Below, piece by piece: positions 7,094-10,058 of a stretch of 10,058 nucleotides of DNA. Position numbers and translations under genes: made by a program. The stretch comes from Sideroxydans lithotrophicus. Its GTDB lineage: Bacteria; Pseudomonadota; Gammaproteobacteria; Burkholderiales; Sulfuriferulaceae. The stretch's first letter is position 1; the number at the start of each line of letters is the position of its first letter. The notes beneath the pieces were generated by a model. The model was given only the letters and a program-made list of their open reading frames with translations, made no database searches and was not told the DNA's origin. Where the stretch lies: positions 1 through 10,058 of the forward strand of contig DZDB01000019.1 of NCBI GenBank assembly GCA_022736605.1, written 5' to 3'.

Positions 7094-7923
7094 GCCGCAT
7101 CTTTCAAAAATACCTGATCCACCCGACCCCATTCAAAATCGCGCAGCAAGTGGGCAATGCGCCCTTCCATGCGATTCAGGTTAACGTAATGGCGGAAGCG
7201 CGTTTTGGCGCTGATGCCGACCTGGCGCGGCTGCTCCGGGTCGAGCTCCCATGGATGAAAATAGAACATGCAGGGCTGGCCGTCGGCCTGGTTGACACGC
7301 CGCATCAGCCAGCGCGACAACGCGTACGGCATCAAACGAAAATAACCACCACCCGCAGCCGGCAGGTTACGGCCAAACAGTTGTACTGTACTGGGCGGAA
7401 ATTCCAGCATCGCGTCGTTCAGTGGATGAAACGCAAAGCGTGGTGCCTCCGGCATGCCGTAATGATCATGCGCAATCGGATAAATGCTCGAACTGTAGAT
7501 GTGCCCGGCATCGCGCAGCGTATCCAGCGCCCACAGGTTGCGGCTGCCAATGGAAAAACTCGGCGCGCGGTAGCCGCGAACGGCGACGCCGCCGATGTCT
7601 TCGAGCAAGCCTTTGGCGCGGGTGATGTCGTCGTGGAACTGTTCACGGCTGAGATCCGACGCGCGCTGGTGGCCGTAGCCGTGGCTGGCAAGCTCATGGC
7701 CCTGGGCGACAATTGCGCGCACCAGTTGTGGGTAGCGCTCGGCAATCCAGCCCAGGGTAAAGAAAGTGGCGTGGGTGTCGTGCGCAGCAAGCAGCGCGAG
7801 GATACGCTCGATATTGCGCTCGATGCGGCATGGCTGGCTGTCCCAGCTGTCGCGGGCGATGTGCGGCGCGAATGCCGACACCTGAAAATAATCTTCAACG
7901 TCGATGGTCATGGCATTACGCAT
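7090..7923 (-). CDS. Polysaccharide deacetylase, XrtA/PEP-CTERM-associated (TIGR03006 type)
   Basis: This 277-residue NodB-fold carbohydrate esterase (CE4-like) with a C-terminal DUF3473 part probably removes N-acetyl groups from sugar residues of the exopolysaccharide or its lipid-linked precursor. The first motif is TIDVEDYF at 6-13, with Asp8 and Asp11 near the metal and catalytic positions. The metal-binding His pair is SHGYGH (His81, His85), followed by RGYRAPSFS at 116-124. The C-terminal FHPWELD at 222-228 is typical of this subfamily. No signal peptide is present, so action in the cytoplasm is likely unless it is exported another way. The start is fixed by a near-perfect Shine-Dalgarno sequence, AAGGAGG at 7929-7935, 5 nt before the ATG; the frame is open a further 65 codons to an ATG at 8118, but that would overlap wecB by 185 nt. 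The stop overlaps the FemAB gene start (ATGA). Confidence 0.94.
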   Translation of the reverse strand: MRNAMTIDVEDYFQVSAFAPHIARDSWDSQPCRIERNIERILALLAAHDTHATFFTLGWIAERYPQLVRAIVAQGHELASHGYGHQRASDLSREQFHDDITRAKGLLEDIGGVAVRGYRAPSFSIGSRNLWALDTLRDAGHIYSSSIYPIAHDHYGMPEAPRFAFHPLNDAMLEFPPSTVQLFGRNLPAAGGGYFRLMPYALSRWLMRRVNQADGQPCMFYFHPWELDPEQPRQVGISAKTRFRHYVNLNRMEGRIAHLLRDFEWGRVDQVFLKDAA

Positions 7924-7928
7924 GGTGG

Positions 7929-7935
7929 CCTCCTT
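7929..7935 (-). promoter_or_regulatory. Strong ribosome binding site of the deacetylase gene
   Basis: AAGGAGG on the minus strand, 5 nt before the ATG at 7923-7921. It overlaps the TAA stop of wecB (7936-7934). This is the best Shine-Dalgarno match in the window and settles the start in favour of MRNAMTIDVEDYF over the in-frame ATG at 8118. Confidence 0.8.
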
Positions 7936-9037
7936 ATGCGACAGCGTGATGACGCCCGTCCAGCCACTGCAACAGGATGGCGGCAATACGCACCGCCGCA
8001 CGCCCATCCCAGTATTCAGGGATGCGCCCGGCCTTGCCGCCGCCGTTGAGGATGTCTTCGGCTGCAGCGAGAATTTTTTTACGCTCGGTGCCGACGATGG
8101 TATTGGTGCCTTCATCAACCGTCGCCGGGCGTTCGGTATTCTCGCGCAGCGTCAGGCACGGCACACCCAGCGCGGTGGTTTCTTCCTGAATGCCGCCCGA
8201 GTCGGTCAGCACGATGCGCGCATCTTTCATCAACCCAAGCATTTCCAGATACCCCAGCGGCGGCAGCACCCGGATACCGGGTTTTTCCAGCCACGCCTGC
8301 AAGCCGTGGCGCTCGATGCTGGCACGGGTACGCGGGTGTAGCGGAAACGCTATCGGCAAGTCGGCAGCGAGCATCGCCACGGTTTCCAGCAGTCCAGCCA
8401 GCGTATCGCGGTCGTCGACGTTGGACGGGCGGTGCAGCGTCAGCACGCCATAATCAGCCGTGCTGCCCAGCGTGGTGCTGGCGGGCACCGCATGGGCCAG
8501 ATTGTGGTGCAGCGTGTCGATCATCACGTTGCCGACAAAATGCACGCGCTGGGCGTCGATGCCTTCACGCGCCAGATTGTGCGCGGCATCTTTTTCGGTG
8601 ATGAACAGCAGATCGGAAATCTGGTCAGTGAGCACGCGATTGATCTCTTCCGGCATGGCGCGGTCATAGCTGCGCAGCCCGGCTTCAACGTGAACCACCG
8701 CAACACCGAGCTTGGATGCGACCAGGGCGCAGGCGATGGTGGAATTGACGTCGCCCACCACCAGAATCGCAGCAGGCTGCTCGGCCAGCAACACCGGCTC
8801 GAAGCGGCGCATGATTTCAGCGGTCTGCACCGCATGGCTGCCGGAGCCAACTTCAAGGTTGATGTCCGGATGCGGGATACCCAGATCGGCAAAAAACTGG
8901 TCGTTCATCGCCGCGTCGTAGTGCTGGCCGGTGTGCACCAGTTTGGCACTGATGCCCGCTGCGACAAACGCCTTCATTACCGGCGCGATTTTCATGAAAT
9001 TGGGACGCGCGCCCACGATGCACAGAATATCGGTCAT
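7934..9037 (-). CDS. wecB: UDP-N-acetylglucosamine 2-epimerase (non-hydrolysing)
   Basis: This 367-residue cytoplasmic enzyme interconverts UDP-GlcNAc and UDP-ManNAc, supplying a ManNAc-type donor, or a precursor of ManNAcA, for surface polysaccharide. It matches the usual family length and has the key motifs: GARPNFMK at 9-16, VVGDVNST at 93-100 (Asp96), HVEAGLRSYDRAMPEEINR at 116-134 (Glu118, Glu130/131), TLHRPSNVDD at 200-209 (His202), HPRTR at 234-238 and SGGIQEE at 280-286. The ATG at 9037-9035 lies 13 nt after the ATPase stop; no strong Shine-Dalgarno sequence is visible, but the conserved N-terminus fixes the start. In XrtA loci this epimerase sits beside the ATPase and deacetylase, as here. 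No UDP-ManNAc dehydrogenase (wecC) is present in the window, so whether the sugar is oxidised to a uronic acid cannot be told. Confidence 0.96.
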   Translation of the reverse strand: MTDILCIVGARPNFMKIAPVMKAFVAAGISAKLVHTGQHYDAAMNDQFFADLGIPHPDINLEVGSGSHAVQTAEIMRRFEPVLLAEQPAAILVVGDVNSTIACALVASKLGVAVVHVEAGLRSYDRAMPEEINRVLTDQISDLLFITEKDAAHNLAREGIDAQRVHFVGNVMIDTLHHNLAHAVPASTTLGSTADYGVLTLHRPSNVDDRDTLAGLLETVAMLAADLPIAFPLHPRTRASIERHGLQAWLEKPGIRVLPPLGYLEMLGLMKDARIVLTDSGGIQEETTALGVPCLTLRENTERPATVDEGTNTIVGTERKKILAAAEDILNGGGKAGRIPEYWDGRAAVRIAAILLQWLDGRHHAVA

Positions 9038-9050
9038 GCTGATTTACCGT

Positions 9051-10058
9051 TTATGTCTTGCTATCCGGCACAGCCGCGTCGGTGGCGGCGGGCTTGTCGG
9101 ACACCATGAACAGGATTTTGCGCACGATGGGCAGCATGCGGTTGAGTGAACGTTCGATCTGCTCGATTCGCTCGGTCAGTTGTGGCAACGTGTCAGACGC
9201 GCCGTTTGCTGTACCCGCAGCGGTGCCACTGTTGCGTAACATGACGCCACCCGGCGTGTCCTGATGCGCAACTTCATGGCGCAAATCGTCCACCACCTCT
9301 TTAACTGCGGCGGCATCGAAAGCACTTTTTTCCTCAAGAAAACCATACAACATCAGCCGGTCACAAAAGGTATTCACCCGGCGCGGAATGCCACCGGTGA
9401 ACTGATAAATGCTTTCAAATGCATCGTCACTGAACGATGGCACGCCCTGCCAGCCGACGGTGCGCAGGCGATGTTCGATGTAGGCGCGGGTTTCGATGGC
9501 GTCCAGCGGCCCGAGATGGTACGAAGCAATCACGCGCTGGCGCAGCTGCTGCATGTCGGCACTTTGCAGGATGTTGCGGAATTCCGGCTGACCGAGCAGG
9601 AAACTCTGGATCAGCGAGCGATCCTTGCTCTGGAAGTTCGACAGCATACGCAGCTCTTCCACCGCGCGCGGCGACAGGTTCTGCGCCTCGTCCACCACCA
9701 GCAACGCCCGCTTGCCCTGGCTGGTGGCGGCCTGCAAAAAGGTTTCCAGGTTTTTCAGCACGGCGGATTTGCTGATGCCCTCGTGCTCCAGGCCAAATGA
9801 TGCAGCCACACTGCGCAGGGTATCGTCCGCATCCAGCTGCGTGCTGACCAGTTGCGCAGCAACAATGTTTTCCGATTCAAGCTGCTTGAACAGATTGCGC
9901 ACCAGCGTGGTCTTGCCCGCGCCAACTTCGCCAGTAATGACGATAAAGCCCTCGCCCAGCGACAGGCCATAATCGAGGTAGGCCATGGCACGCTTGTGGC
10001 CCTTGCTGCCAAAGAAAAAGCGCGGATCGGGACTTAACTGGAACGGCTTGGCGTTGAG
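9051..10058 (-). CDS. XrtA-associated ATPase (TIGR03015 type, ExeA/GspA-like), 5' end outside window
   Basis: This AAA-type ATPase resembles the ExeA/GspA family and probably energises or regulates polysaccharide assembly or export next to the inner membrane. At least 335 codons are visible. The frame is open to the window edge and residues upstream of the first ATG (9986-9984), reading AKPFQLSPDPRFFFGSKGHK, are family-conserved, so the true start lies to the right and the gene is 5'-partial here. In visible numbering, Walker A is GEVGAGKTT at about 43-51 and Walker B is LLVVDEAQ at about 119-126. A sensor-like stretch LGQPEFRNIL and the GGIPRRVN motif follow. After about residue 265 the sequence becomes Ala/Gly/Thr-rich and ends in a predicted helix with heptad-like spacing (LPQLTERIEQIERSLNRMLP), possibly a coiled coil or membrane-contact helix. 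The exact role of this ATPase is not established. Confidence 0.93.
   Translation of the reverse strand, partial: LNAKPFQLSPDPRFFFGSKGHKRAMAYLDYGLSLGEGFIVITGEVGAGKTTLVRNLFKQLESENIVAAQLVSTQLDADDTLRSVAASFGLEHEGISKSAVLKNLETFLQAATSQGKRALLVVDEAQNLSPRAVEELRMLSNFQSKDRSLIQSFLLGQPEFRNILQSADMQQLRQRVIASYHLGPLDAIETRAYIEHRLRTVGWQGVPSFSDDAFESIYQFTGGIPRRVNTFCDRLMLYGFLEEKSAFDAAAVKEVVDDLRHEVAHQDTPGGVMLRNSGTAAGTANGASDTLPQLTERIEQIERSLNRMLPIVRKILFMVSDKPAATDAAVPDSKT

Noticed and set aside
7094..7132. Upstream start of the FemAB-like gene at 7132
   Set aside because: Adds 13 residues overlapping the deacetylase by 43 nt; the ATGA overlap start at 7093 matches the operon's pattern and the family's N-terminus.
7084..8049. 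Plus-strand ORF (321 codons) opposite the deacetylase and the end of wecB
   Set aside because: Antisense to conserved genes, spans the boundary between two of them, and has no domain or ribosome binding site. A chance open frame.
7924..8118. Upstream in-frame extension of the deacetylase to an ATG at 8118
   Set aside because: Would overlap wecB by 185 nt and add Ser/Pro/Arg-rich residues foreign to the family, whereas an AAGGAGG lies 5 nt before the ATG at 7923.
8432..9109. Plus-strand ORF (225 codons) opposite wecB
   Set aside because: Mirror frame of the conserved WecB coding sequence; His/Arg/Gln-rich product without motifs.
1..10058. CRISPR array, insertion sequence, tRNA or attachment site
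   Set aside because: No regularly spaced repeats, transposase, terminal inverted repeats or tRNA-like cloverleaf were seen; the window is almost entirely one continuous set of coding regions.

Overview
The window is a dense, single-direction biosynthetic operon on the minus strand, read from right to left. It is a core segment of an exosortase A (XrtA/EpsH) exopolysaccharide and PEP-CTERM protein-sorting locus of the kind first described bioinformatically in biofilm-forming environmental Proteobacteria. Gene content, gene order, high GC and the fused exosortase-EpsI protein suggest a betaproteobacterium, possibly Nitrosomonadales-like (relatives of Gallionella, Sideroxydans or the methylotrophs). 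The taxonomic guess is an inference from gene organisation, since the window has no rRNA or other marker.

Layout in order of transcription (right to left): an XrtA-associated AAA/ExeA-like ATPase whose 5' end lies outside the window (9051-10058); the UDP-GlcNAc 2-epimerase WecB (7934-9037); an XrtA-type polysaccharide deacetylase (7090-7923); a FemAB-type/GNAT-like transferase (6044-7093); a GT4-like sugar transferase of the TIGR03087 type (4791-6041); exosortase A fused to an EpsI domain (3247-4794); a GT4 sugar transferase of the TIGR03088 type (2102-3250); a class II glutamine amidotransferase/asparagine-synthase-like enzyme of the TIGR03108 type (123-2057); a small 38-codon ORF with its own ribosome binding site (6-122); and the first three codons of a further gene (1-9). 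Junctions are very tight: ATGA or TTGA stop/start overlaps, or gaps of 0-13 nt. The one exception is a 44-nt gap between the second glycosyltransferase and the amidotransferase. There is no gene-free stretch longer than that, and I see no promoter, intergenic terminator, tRNA, rRNA, insertion sequence or CRISPR array. The promoter must lie to the right and the operon continues to the left.

The genes fit together as polysaccharide synthesis plus protein sorting. WecB would supply UDP-ManNAc and the two glycosyltransferases would add sugars to a lipid-linked repeat. The deacetylase, the FemAB-like enzyme and the amidotransferase could then tailor the glycan by exposing amines, adding an amino-acyl-type group and amidating a carboxyl group. 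XrtA-EpsI would sit in the inner membrane and cleave PEP-CTERM proteins, probably linking them to this envelope material. The individual families are known, but the substrates of most of them have not been established, and no PEP-CTERM target is encoded here.

The less expected signals are an intrinsic-terminator-like hairpin plus T6 tract on the coding strand inside the FemAB gene, a perfect 10-bp stem just downstream of a TTG start in a TTGA overlap, and the small ORF that bridges the amidotransferase and the next gene.
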